From Panorpa germanica (taxonomy: Eukaryota; Arthropoda; Insecta; Mecoptera; Panorpidae), in the NCBI GenBank assembly GCA_963678705.1, contig OY783205.1, positions 25,411,034 through 25,475,033 of the forward strand: a stretch of 64,000 nt of DNA, in the 5' to 3' direction. The notes under the pieces are model-generated. The model saw only the letters and a program-made list of their open reading frames with translations, was not told where the DNA came from and searched no databases. Made by a program: the position numbers and the translations under genes. Positions 36,040-46,674 of the stretch are shown here, one piece after another. The first letter of the stretch is position 1, and each line of letters begins with the position of its first letter.

Positions 36040-37127
36040 TCCAGTTAATGCCACAATCAAATGAAGCAAAATATCTAGTAATATACCTGGATAAACATCT
36101 CATATTTAGACAACATATATTTAGGAAACTTAATGCCATAGGTCTACAACTGTGTAACTTATACTGCCTAATGCACAAAAGCCGTCAGCTATCGATAGAA
36201 AACAGCATGTATGACGTTACGTGGACAGAACTGACATGCAGAATACGTCTGGCTGCATTTGCAGCTTGCATGCAACCTACTCTACCGAACTCGCGCGTTT
36301 TTTCAAACCCATTTTGTTGCACTGTTTGTACAATACTCAAATCATACGCATCGTTATGATTTCAATAGAACCACTAGCATATAAACGTTCTAAAAATAAC
36401 ATATAACATCAGTCCACAAAAATAGAGGATTTGCGGAAAGGAGATAAGGACAAGAGGTGGGACAATAATAAAATAGTAAAGTTAGAGAGTCAAGAGGAAA
36501 TAGTAAAGATAGAGTGTTTATGCCTGTAATAGACATAGGTGGAGAAGTAAAAACGAAGAGAAAAGGCAGGAAGGATAGTGAAAAGATAATAGAGGGTTTG
36601 TCGAGAGGAGACAAGGAAGGCAAGAGGTGATAGATGAAGATACAGGCAATAAGGAAGGAGATGCAGGAAACGGTGTGAATAAAGGAAGAGTAAGGGACAT
36701 GAAGAGAGAGGATCAAGAAAAGAAGAAACAGAAAGTACTATTCGAAGTAGTAATAGTCTAGAACAGTTTAAGTTTAGTTTTAACTTTGAATTTATATGAA
36801 ATGCATTAAGAAATATAATAATGTAGATTGTAATGCCGAAAGGCACACAATTAATATAATAAATAATAATATAAATATATACTTAAACCAATATGGACTT
36901 ATGGGTTACAACTTTGGGATACATCAGCTAACTCAAACATTGAGTTCTTACAAAGATTCCAATCTAAAACATTACGCATGTTTGTACATGCACCATGGTA
37001 TACTACAAACGAAAGACTGCACCACAATGTTGCCATACCTACAGTGAGACTAGAATTGAAAACTCGAACGGTGAAATATAAAGACCATCCCAATACAATA
37101 GTAACCAACCTAATTCCAGCAGATTGA
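36040..37127 (+). mobile_element. Jockey-clade reverse transcriptase fragment split by a LINE insertion
   Basis: The left part (36048 to about 36212) reads AKYLVIYLDKHLIFRQHIFR...SIEN, a Jockey RT thumb/linker segment. The right part (36888-37127) reads PIWTYGLQLWDTSANSNIEF, then LQRFQSKTLRMFVHAPWYTT and ends at TGA. Together they are collinear with the family, with a gap exactly between SIEN and LKPIWTYG. The intervening stretch (about 36213-36878) is foreign: a purine-rich tail of another 5'-truncated LINE (ending near ATGCCGAAAGGCACACAATT and AAATAATAATATAAAT). Confidence 0.8.
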
Positions 37128-37359
37128 AGAGGAGAGATATAACAAATATATATGTTCTTATTGAGATAGAAAAGTAACCCATAAAAATATCATTTTATGG
37201 TGTTATAAAACCATCACCTCGGTCAGCCACTGCTTGGATGTCTCCTAAATCATTAGGTTGAACATGACCTATAAAAGAAACACATTTGCATGTTCTAGAA
37301 TGTGGACTATGAGAATTATCTGATCTCAGAAAGCAGTAAACTCTCTTGGTTTATTGCAG

Positions 37360-37423
37360 AGATGCTGTGTTGAAGACACAGATGTCCGGTCCGTGATCAC
37401 ATTCCTGACCATAACACCAACAG
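37360..37423 (+). CDS. Possible orphan internal exon
   Basis: A good acceptor (TTTATTGCAG) and a donor (CAG|GTAGTC) bracket 64 nt that read RCCVEDTDVRSVITFLTITP. Composition is protein-like. No neighbouring exon joins it in frame convincingly, so it may be a relic or a chance frame. Low confidence. Confidence 0.2.
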
Positions 37424-38128
37424 GTAGTCTCGTATCATATTTTATTATTGCATAAGAATTAGCAGAAATTAAAACTAAAGTGGTTGTAAATGGCTAAACC
37501 ACTATTACACATTAAAGGTTAAACATAAATATTTCATCTTATGACAAGGACCGAATATGTGGCATTAGGAAAACAAGGCGTGGCAATGTATAAATATTTC
37601 TGTTTTTTAATTAATTTATTTATCATTGTTATATTTATGCTGAATCCTTGATTTTTATAAATCTCCAGCAGAAGATCTCCCATTTGTAATAGATTGATTT
37701 ATATTCCATTTGACTAATCATTTTTTTTTTTTATTAATGTTTATTCTGATTGGAAAGTTGTTTCCTCATAATGACATGCATCTAAGCGCATATTTAGACC
37801 TCATAAAACAAGCTTAATAAAGCATTTATAAATCTATTTATAATTAATGTCTAAATTAATTATAAAAAAACTTGACAAACATTAAATAAGGCACAAAATT
37901 TAGACATTTTTTTATATAAATATTAACGAGAATTTACATAACAAGAATTAATCGTGGCCAATCACGTGCTGGATTTATGATTGGAGAAAAACTATTGTTG
38001 AATCAATTGAGTTTGTTATTTAATCTATATTAAAATTAATTTTAAGTACCTTTTCAACCAATTATAAAAAGGGCAAAGTTAGATGAATCTGACGTAGTTT
38101 CTTTATTTGTGTTCCTTGCAGGATATAC

Positions 38129-38377
38129 CCCAGTAAACATTGTGGAGTCACTTTGACATCATATTGAAGATGCGTCATAATTTTTTTGTCCAGAAAGAGT
38201 TCATTTATAGTTCACTTTCTCACATTTTTTCATATAAAATGTCTACTTTATCGGCTACAAGAAATTACTCCACCTGTCGGAATACAAATGAAGATAAAGT
38301 TGATGCGAACTATAATTGAAGTGAAATAGTGATAGAAACGTCACTAAATAGGGCACTTCACCAAATTGTTTACTGGG
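38129..38377 (+). mobile_element. CCCAGTAAACA-ended MITE, copy 2
   Basis: 249 bp, from CCCAGTAAACATTGTGGAGT to CCAAATTGTTTACTGGG. The insertion lies 8 bp after a strong splice-acceptor-like sequence (TTGTGTTCCTTGCAG, ending 38120). Confidence 0.8.
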
Positions 38378-38461
38378 ACATATCATTCATAATTTTAATG
38401 TTAACAATAAACTTTTCGAAATTAGAATGTTTGAATTACCTAGAACCAGTTTATATTTCAG

Positions 38462-38531
38462 TTGTGAATTGACCTTGTGTGACGAAGAGTCCATGGACAT
38501 AAATATGTCCACAGGCCATAAAACAGAATAA
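38462..38531 (+). CDS. Possible orphan terminal exon
   Basis: After an acceptor (TTTATATTTCAG) the sequence reads CELTLCDEESMDINMSTGHK, then TE and a TAA stop. The C-x-L-x-L-C-D pattern resembles the last conserved cysteines of ZP-domain proteins (family knowledge, short match). No upstream ZP exons were found in the window. It may be a relic. Confidence 0.2.
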
Positions 38532-38860
38532 GTAGTAAGAATAAATATCAATGATGTGTTCTGGACATTCCGGATGTTGCAAGATGAAGACCAGGACTGT
38601 TTATCTGTGTGTGCTAGAAAGAGAGAGAAAGAAGAGAACAGATGAAAGGAGCTTGACCACTAGAAGAGGTAGGGAAATGTGTCTTGTAACTGATGAAAAG
38701 ATTGCAATTGTTATTTATGACTACCGAAAAGCAGAGCCGACTTTAGATCGCGGATGCCCCAGTAAATGAAGAAACTGGATTCCGTCTGGATCTGATACAG
38801 GATTAAACGTTTTCTACTTTCACCGCACGGATGTATTTAAATCTTTCACAGAATCAATGA

Positions 38861-39449
38861 TTCACTGTCAATTCATCAAGATTTGTCCATGAAATAGGAT
38901 TTGGCAATAGATCTTGTCTTGTAATAATCGAAATGCCAGAGACAAGGAAACCACGAAGTTTTTTTGCTGGGAAGAATATCAATCGTGATGATATTAAATA
39001 CATTAACATCACTAAGAAGAAAGTGGAATTTATACGAAATATGCATAAGTTTATGTAACATACATCTAAAAATGTCTTACTATCTGAAATCACTGAATCA
39101 ATGAAAAGGAAGATAAAGAAGATGTAGATGATGAGGAGGAAAAGGAAGATGATGCTGAATCAGAGGATAAAAGGCAATCAAATAAAAAGGAAAAGAGAAA
39201 AAAAGAGTGCAGTTTAATGCAATGGATATAAAAAATAATACAAGTAAGAAAAGAAAGGTTAGATCTAATTCGAGTAAGGATGGAGAAGCAAAGGATGTTG
39301 GAGTAGAAAATAAGAAAAAGGAAAAGGAAGTAGGGAATGAGATTAGCAGAAAGATTCATTCGAGGAAATGTTTAAGACGATTTAGTAAGTACGATAAGGT
39401 TTATTTTTCAAGATGGAAGTCTAAATTTTCATACGATTTAAGTTAGTCA
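38861..39449 (+). pseudogene. Decayed coding region with charged Lys/Glu-rich C-terminus
   Basis: Three consecutive plus-strand segments look coding but are out of frame with each other: 38861-39058 (65 codons, FTVNSSRFVHEIGFGNRSCL ... RNMHKFM, stop); about 39097-39206 (EKEDKEDVDDEEEKEDD, then SEDKRQSNKKEKRKK); and 39207-39449 (KKRKVRSNSSKDGEAKDV ... RFSKYDKVYFSRWKSKF, stop). The last two are offset at a seven-A run, so a one-base slip could separate them. No family is recognised. Confidence 0.3.
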
Positions 39450-39929
39450 GATAAGTTGATTTAAGTCTTAATTTTAGATCTTAAAAGTAAATGTAAACGT
39501 TCTCAGTTTTAGTTTTACAGATCTGGAACTGGGAAGTCTTTAAATGCATTATAAAAAATATGATTTTAAAATAAAGAAAATCTCCGCTTCTATGGAAACA
39601 TACATAACTATATAAAAGTTATAACAAAAACAGGACGACTTCGTAATCGGATATTTTCAACTATGATCAATGAAATAAGCACCTGTCTGAGTTTTTTTCT
39701 AAACAATTAATTACGTACTGATATTCGTCTGTTAAAGCATTGACCTTGGCGACATTTGGAAGGTCATAACTCCCGGATCAAAAAACTCTGAATCTAGCAT
39801 GAAATGGACCTTAGACTTTATTAGACTTCTTTAAAATTTAAATTTTAAATCAGATAAAAAAAGTCTGCTTTCTTAATATTAAGGATATAGTATACTACGT
39901 TATATTACATACACATTGAGCTAGAATTA

Positions 39930-40025
39930 TAGACTATATTAATTGTTAATATCTCCTAAAAGTAGTGAGTTATTTAAAAGTAAATGGACATTTGAGGTTA
40001 TGATAGCCAACAACACAAGCGCATT
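39930..40025 (-). mobile_element. Scrap of the GGGCTTGTGTCC-ended element
   Basis: Keeps ATTGTTAATATCTCCTAA, GGACATTTGAGGTT and AACACAAGCGCATTT, the decayed right end seen intact in copies C and F. Confidence 0.5.
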
Positions 40026-40178
40026 TAAAGTACTTCTATCAAATTTCTGCGAACGCCCCTGTTTTTAGATATTTATATATAATTCCAGTAACAAAGAATT
40101 ATCCTCAATACATGTTTTTTAACACAAGAAATAACATTTCAAACAAAGAAATTCATAATTTACAAAGCAAATACGCAT

Positions 40179-40553
40179 CCCAGTAAACAATTTGGTGAAG
40201 TGTCCTATTTGGTGAAGTTCGAGTCACTCGTACAATTCTATTCTAACGCTTTACAAGTTCTCTACCTGTCACAGATTTTGTGTTAGTTTTTCATAATAAT
40301 ATTCTTTCTTTTTCCAACATCATTCAATAAGTATTTCTGTTTCTTTCCCACATGGGTATATTTTTATTATCCGGTCATAAATCATAAACCTACTCCGCTT
40401 TTAATTCAGCAGTGAACCGTCGTTGCAATGTCTGTAGCTCATAAAAAAGACCTTTCCTTTGAACGACTGAATAGAAAACGAACACGTTCCAGACAAAAAA
40501 TTCATGATATGTAATAGAAATTAAGTAGAATTTACTCCAAAATGTTTACTGGG
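40179..40553 (+). mobile_element. CCCAGTAAACA-ended MITE, copy 3
   Basis: 375 bp, from CCCAGTAAACAATTTGGTGA to CCAAAATGTTTACTGGG. It differs from the copy at 40666-41040 at only a few positions. Flanks (GCAT and ATGG) show no clear duplication. Confidence 0.9.
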
Positions 40554-40665
40554 ATGGCATTCAATTCATTTAGTGGTTTGTGGTTCTCACAAAGGTGAAG
40601 GGTCACAGCATGAGTTGTACGTAAAAATATCCTTGAAATAAGATGAAAAAAGTGCAGTGCCCGTA

Positions 40666-41040
40666 CCCAGTAAACAATTTGGTGAAGTGTCCTATTTGGT
40701 GAAGTTCGAGTCACTCGTACAATTCTATTCTAACGCTTTACAAGTTCTCTACCTGTCACAGATTTTGTGTTAGTTTTTCATAATAATATTCTTTCTTTTT
40801 CCAACATCATTCATTAAGTATTTCTGTTTCTTTCCCACATGGGTATATTTTTATTATCCGGTCATAAATCATAAACCTACTCCGCTTTTAATTCAGCAGT
40901 GAACCGTCGTTGCAATGTCTGTAGCTCATAAAAAGGACCTTTCCTTTGAACGACTGAATAGAAAACGAACACGTTCCAGACAAAAAATTCATGATACGTA
41001 ATAGAAATTAAGTAGAATTTACTCCAAAATGTTTACTGGG
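40666..41040 (+). mobile_element. CCCAGTAAACA-ended MITE, copy 4
   Basis: 375 bp, same orientation as copy 3 and near-identical to it, with a 112-bp spacer between the two. The flanks are TAC on both sides, consistent with a 3-bp target duplication. Confidence 0.9.
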
Positions 41041-42626
41041 TACTTAAATAAGAAAAGATAATGATCTTAAAAAGTTGTAAGAAATAACATACTAAGAAAG
41101 AAGAACAAATTAACCTTTAGGAAAATATTGATGGGTTTTAGAGCGGCAACAAATGTGAGTGAGGGAGAGGTAAAGTTTGAAGTAGTTGATCGAAAGAATA
41201 TTGGGTAATATTATCGTCAATATCATGAATATTCATATTTGAAAGATTTATAATAATTAATGATATTCTTAGAAACAAAATGGCATAATAGCTGACTAAA
41301 ATATTGGATTTCAAATTTCTAATGATGGATATTAATCAATGGAACTATTAATTAATAATAAGTTTGCTTGAAGCTAACGGACGTATGTTGCTCAACCGTT
41401 GGTTTTGGGTGGGCTCAAATACTCTGATTACCTTCATTTGATAAATAAAAAATTATCTTAGCTAATAGTTGTGCTAATATCTTCTTTATCTAACATAAAT
41501 TACAAAATATCGGTTTTACCAAGAACAGGAAAATTGCATTTTTTAAATTTATTGTATTTGTTATAAATATTAATGAATAATCATAAAACCAAATACTATT
41601 CAGCGTAAATTTATTATCTAATCCTATGACTTATGCAAGGTCAAGGTCAAGGTCAAAGTTTGTTTGTAGACGATTAAATATTTGATACTAAATTTATTTA
41701 GTGTTAAAATTCAATAAATAAATTTGATTAGAATAATATAAACAAGTCATTATCCATCATCAGCCAGTTTTAATTCCTGTTTCTATGGTTAGGAATTTTT
41801 ATAACTATTTGTTAAATTATTTAAGTACTGTCTGGGTTGATAACCCCTTTATTTATAGATATATGATCCGCGTAATCATCTCTAATGAGCACATATTTAA
41901 TATAAGGTAATTAAGCGTCGATTTCTGATTAAACAGAATATGTATATCGAGCGGTGCACACGCAGTAAATTAATACTACAAAGTGTAAATTTTAGATTCT
42001 AAATTGAGTTGTGCACTCCATGAAGTTCTTACTGTGACTTTGTAGAGAGTTAAGAACGCTTAAATAATTAGTTAAACTAATTTAATTAATTAAACTTAAC
42101 CTAATTTTTTGAAGAGCTTTAAAGCGTCTGGTGGAACTTTATTAATTAATGAGTGAATTAAAAAATGAATAAAATTTCAAACGCTGTAACAATGATTCCA
42201 CAACTTCAAACAACAATATTAAATCTTTTTCTGGAAATCCCAACTTATATTTATTAAGTAATAAATTAATAAAAAATATTTTAATAGCTTACTTCATATG
42301 CTAATTTTATTATTTTATAATATATTTCATTTTAAATTTACTTTCCATTTGAACAAGTTATTATTTTAATTTAAATTAATTTGACCGCTGCGTTGTGGTG
42401 ACCAGATTTGACCATTATTTATATTTATATAACTAAATAAGAATTTATGTAATATTATTAAAAATTATAATTTTTGTGCATAATTTGTTGTATTCTTCTT
42501 GAAATATTTTTCAATATCTTACAAAAAATTAATTGGCGGCATAATTTGTTATTGTGTCTATGTGACACGTGATATAAATGTTACGTTAAATAATATAATA
42601 TTTTACTTAAACAAAACCTAGTAAAA
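41041..42626. other. AT-rich intergenic DNA
   Basis: No gene recognised. It contains the AGGTCA triplet listed separately. Confidence 0.35.
41638..41655 (+). promoter_or_regulatory. Three tandem AGGTCA half-sites
   Basis: AGGTCA occurs three times head to tail without spacer, preceded by CA. Nuclear receptors of the FTZ-F1, ERR and HR classes bind (TCA)AGGTCA monomers. The binding is only predicted and no adjacent promoter is seen. Confidence 0.3.
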
Positions 42627-42922
42627 ATTGCGGAGAAGGGGTAGCAGATCCAGAACATTTGATCTTGCAATGTTTAGAAACGGAGGCCTGCAGAAATAAT
42701 TTGTACAGAGTTTTGGTGAAAAATGGAGTGGAGTTGCCAACGGGTATGCAGGAACTACTGAGATATCCGAGGAGGCCAGTGTGCTTAGTGATAGACAGGA
42801 TATGGAATATAGAGGGTGTAATAATAAATTAAATGTTAAATGTTAATAAAATGAATTGAGAAGGGCGAAAAAGGGACCGTGGTCCTAGGAAGCCCGTGAA
42901 TTATTATTAAAAAAAAAAAAAA
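42627..42922 (+). mobile_element. 5'-truncated LINE with target-site duplication
   Basis: 296 bp. It encodes the last 67 or so codons of a reverse transcriptase ORF (42629-42832; CGEGVADPEHLILQC zinc-finger-like motif), then a short 3' UTR (GGGCGAAAAAGGGACCGTGG ... GTGAATTATTATT) and a poly-A. Both sides carry AAAACCTAGTAAAA (42613-42626 and 42923-42936), a 14-bp target duplication (the A's at the poly-A side are ambiguous). It was inserted by target-primed reverse transcription. Confidence 0.9.
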
Positions 42923-42936
42923 AAAACCTAGTAAAA

Positions 42937-44639
42937 TTTAATCTAAATAATTAAAAGGTGAATAGATTTTTCAAAAAGTAAAAGGTAATATTTTCTGTTA
43001 TATTTAGTTATTATGTATTTTTAAACAAAATATCTATGTTCTCCGGTAGAAATTTTAGCCGAGATGCAGGAAAACTCAATCTGGCGTTGTGGACCCTATA
43101 AGGACCCCATGATTAGTGTTGTGTCTGTTTGTTCAATGCATTTCATATTATAGTGTCTCTATCTTTCTACAATGAAGACAAACTGGTTTTAAAACTGTCA
43201 GATGTACAGCCTTTGGGTCTGTTTTAAAGCAACAGTGTCTTCAGCATGTGATCGCACTTTGTTTAAGCACAGAATTTCTTCTAGTTCTTTTATTTACCAC
43301 AGTAGCCTAATTCCCTAACGATAAACGTTATCCTTGTCGTTAAGTAAGCAATAATGTTGCCCGATAAGTAGTTAACAGGATAGATTACTTCAATAAAGTT
43401 ACCGAGTGCACAATTCCTAATAACTCATGTAACTAACAAACGTCAAATTAACATAAAGATCACATATGATTATAAAATCAATAAATAAATCACAAACCAC
43501 AAAACATCAAGTTATTTAAGAGGCTCTTCACCTCCAATGGTTCAGTGCTTGCGTTATCATAATATTAAACACATAGTACGATGACGTCATCCATATTTTA
43601 TCATAGAATTAAGAAAAGATTACGCAATAGAAAGATTCGCAAAGAATCGTATGCGATGTCGTAAATATGGTTGCGTCACACTTTCATTCACTTTCCGCGA
43701 TTTGTGCAATTTAAATGGAATAAGTATAGAGAAGCTTGCTTTAAGTGGTGAACGAATGCGAAGGACGAGTTTATAGCAAATTATTGCAAATTTAACACGT
43801 CCGGACTTGTCGGGAGATGCCAATTAAACGCCCACTGGATGAATTAATGGTGAGAGAATAAAAGATAATAGGTTGATGTTGAGCAGCTCCCCAAATTAAT
43901 ACATCAAAATCATAGACTTCGTTAATGTCAAATGTATGTAGTGATTTTAAGAGAGTTAAGAGTGACCTTAATCTCATGCTAATATCTCATAAACCGAAAC
44001 ACTTAACTCAAAAATTTGAAAGCAGTATTCAAAAATAATTTAGAAGTTATTAGAGCGGACACCAAGAGACATTCTGTTGCAAAAATCGACGAATACATTT
44101 TGATTGAAGATTTGAGTGAGTGTGGCGAACGAAATTGGACTACATAGCCTCCCTTCCTACTAACACCCCACCATCCCCTCCTAATCAAGATACATAGTTT
44201 ATGAACTTATATTATCATTAATTAATTTATTAATTACGATATTTAAAAATATATTCTAAATCCTGATTACCATATAATTAACACATAATTATTATTACTA
44301 AAAACGTAATTAAACCTATAGAATATCCTGAAACTCTAGATAGAGCATAGTCCAAATATAATAGCAATAATAAATAAATTAAATTTATTGTAAAAATATT
44401 ATAATGAGACATTTTTAATGACAAAGGAGGAGATGTTACACGAGGACACCGTAAGACACCATCTGTTTCAAATTAATAAAATAGGCAGTAGCGGTAATGA
44501 TAAAAGAAAACATCTATTAGAGAAAAAAAACCTAAAACAAATTAATCGTTATACGGAGTCTGCATTTAAATTGGATTTTTAGAATTCGGTAAGATTGTAA
44601 TCATATTTTCTTGTTTATCTTAAAAACTATTACCCTCAC
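42937..44639. other. Intergenic DNA, partly balanced base composition
   Basis: From about 43560 to 44170 it is less AT-rich than its surroundings, and several short minus-strand frames of 60 or so codons overlap, but none is recognisable. A perfect palindromic CRE-type site lies at its left edge. Confidence 0.35.
43580..43591. promoter_or_regulatory. Perfect CRE/ATF palindrome
   Basis: GATGACGTCATC is a 12-bp perfect palindrome containing TGACGTCA, the consensus for CREB/ATF bZIP dimers. No gene start is recognised next to it. Confidence 0.3.
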
Positions 44640-45117
44640 AAAATTTTGTGATATACTTTTTTGTAGATAGCAGTCACCTTTTTCCAGTTAATACTAACCT
44701 TCAAAAGACAACTGTTAAAATTTCATGATATTCTATTCAGTAGTTTGTGAGTTATTGTGCTAAGAGTGACGCTACTTTTATAATTTTCAAAACAATGGTA
44801 AAATCTGAATTTCGTGTGTTGATAAAGCATTGGTTTTTAATGGAATAAAATACCGTTCAAGCGAAGCAATGGCTTGAAAAGTGTTATGGGGACTCGGCTT
44901 CATCAGAAACAACAATAAAACGTTGGTTTGCTGACTTCAAACGTGGTCGTAGAGACACCGATGATGCAGAATGCAGTGGACGTCCAAATGAGGCGGTAAC
45001 ACCAGAAAACATAAAAAAAATCCACAAAATCGTTTGGAATGATCGAAAAGTGAAGTTGCGTGAGTTAGCTGACATCGTAAAGATATCAAAAGAACATGTT
45101 GGCTTTATATTGCATGT
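44640..45117 (+). pseudogene. mariner transposase N-terminal relic
   Basis: From the ATG at 44795 it reads MVKSEFRVLIKHWFLME, stop, then TVQAKQWLEKCYGDSASS and on to KEHVGFILH at 45113: the two helix-turn-helix DNA-binding regions of an irritans-type mariner transposase. There is an in-frame stop at codon 18 and it is cut off before the catalytic DD34D domain. The right break coincides with the start of a foldback-element fragment. Confidence 0.85.
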
Positions 45118-45312
45118 TAATTGTATTATCTATAATTTTTGTTAATTACTTTTCGTTGTAACTTTTATAATACAAATGTTATAAGCAAATATATAACTTA
45201 AATTGTGTAATACTACATTACGGTTGTCTTTAAATTAAGTCATATTTTTTCTTATAACTTTTTTGTAGTAAAAGTTACAACAAAAAGCGATTAACGAAAT
45301 TCGTAAATTTTA
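45118..45312. mobile_element. Foldback element fragment in the mariner relic
   Basis: Arms GTAACTTTTATAATACAAAT and AACTTTTTTGTAGTAAAAGT / TTACAACAAAAAG are inverted to one another and match the element at 9871-10195. It directly follows the truncated transposase frame, so it either inserted there or joined by deletion. Confidence 0.55.
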
Positions 45313-46109
45313 AGCATTATCCGGATCTGATCTGTTACTTACCTTTAGGATGTTACTTCCTTATATATACTTTAATGACAAACACAAAGTTTTCGGACTT
45401 GAGTTTCACTAAAAGTAGTGGGCGATATTTCTTGTACCACACTGCGTCAACTGACCAATAAACCACGGTCCATAACTAACGATTATCTTGTTTTTTCGTT
45501 CGAATCACATCTTCATGCGTACGCGCTCTTAAACTTTTAAGGTCGAGTGATTTGTAATCAAATCGATATTCAAAGTAACCTATAAAACAGGTGTAAACAG
45601 ACAGGTGTTATCATCAAACAGCATTGACACAAATGTCAATGAATCATTAGGTACATCATCTTGTTTAATAAGTTTTATTCATGACGTTGACTGATATCTT
45701 AATGACATTATAATCGCCTCTAATTTGCAAATAAACACAATATTACAGACAGTTAGCAATTAGTTTGATTTATTGAATTGAATATTGACTTTATTACAAA
45801 ATATGAACAATGTAGCACTCAACTGGATCCGTGGTATGTTTGTTTTTAACTTAACGATCAAGCGCGTTACGGCTACACGCCTAGCTTCGGGTTCAGTTTT
45901 AAAAAATTCATTTTTTGAGGTTAGTTGCACTTAGGCAACGTATTAAGAAGTCTGCAGTAGTATAAGGCGGACTGCGCTGGTCACAATCTACACTGCTTTC
46001 AGTAAGATGTTGCCGGTAATAGGATTGCAAGACGTTAAATAAATTAAAAGTAAAAACCATTTCACATTTTTATCTTAAATGACACCACCGTAAATTCGAA
46101 GTTAAAAGT

Positions 46110-46345
46110 ACTACAGTTAGATATATTTTTAATTGTAACTTTCGTGTTACAAAAGTTATAATAAAAATCTTTTAAGGGCGAAAAAGGTAGTCCTAAGAAG
46201 TCCGTGAATTATTATTAAAAAAAAAAAGCTTTTAATAAAATGTGTAGATAATATTATTTTCTACAAAAAAGCTCTGAACAAGCTTTATGTATGAACCATA
46301 GCTTTCAAGATAAACAAAAAAAACTGATTACATTTGCTATAGTAC
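46110..46345. mobile_element. Foldback element fragment split by a tiny LINE insertion
   Basis: Flanking pieces (TTGTAACTTTCGTGTTACAA before; GTGTAGATAATATTATTTTC and ACTGATTACATTTGC after) match the family at 9871-10195. The frame is interrupted by the insertion at 46176-46228. Confidence 0.6.
46176..46228 (+). mobile_element. 53-bp extremely truncated LINE tail
   Basis: GGGCGAAAAAGGTAGTCCTA through GTGAATTATTATT and a poly-A equals the last bases of the LINE at 42627-42922. Flanking CTTTTAA (46169-46175 and 46229-46235) is its target duplication. Confidence 0.85.
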
Positions 46346-46437
46346 TACAACTAAGTATAGATACACTTATCTAGTAGCTTACATTTCAATAATTACACGG
46401 TGTGACAGAGATTGCTCTAATGAATAATTCTACATGA

Positions 46438-46674
46438 TTAGGTTACTAGGTTCAAGGGTGTAGTCCTGCGAAGTCTTCGAACATCACTACTATCAAGCAA
46501 CATTTGCATCACGGCGATGTTTTCGTGGTTACGAAGTCTCAATTCGTGCTTCGCTGCTATAGTTTTGATTTCATCTCCGATTGTGTTAATCTTCAGAACT
46601 ATTCCTCGCAGAACTTTATTTTGGAACGTTTGGATTTTGGAGACAATTACATGATGAAAAGAAAAGTGTTGCAT
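46438..46674 (-). mobile_element. Jockey-clade ORF2 C-terminal fragment
   Basis: The minus strand reads KIQTFQNKVLRGIV ... HENIAVMQMLLDSSDVRRL, then RRTTPLNLV and a stop. The FQNKVLR block and the terminal LLD...RRLRRT-P-LV block are conserved at the end of Jockey reverse transcriptases. The usual middle part (about 20-30 residues) is shortened, so the copy is defective. Confidence 0.75.

Noticed and set aside
36390..36846. Long Leu/Ser/Pro-rich minus-strand frames
   Set aside because: Shadow of a purine-rich LINE tail on the plus strand; no conserved features.
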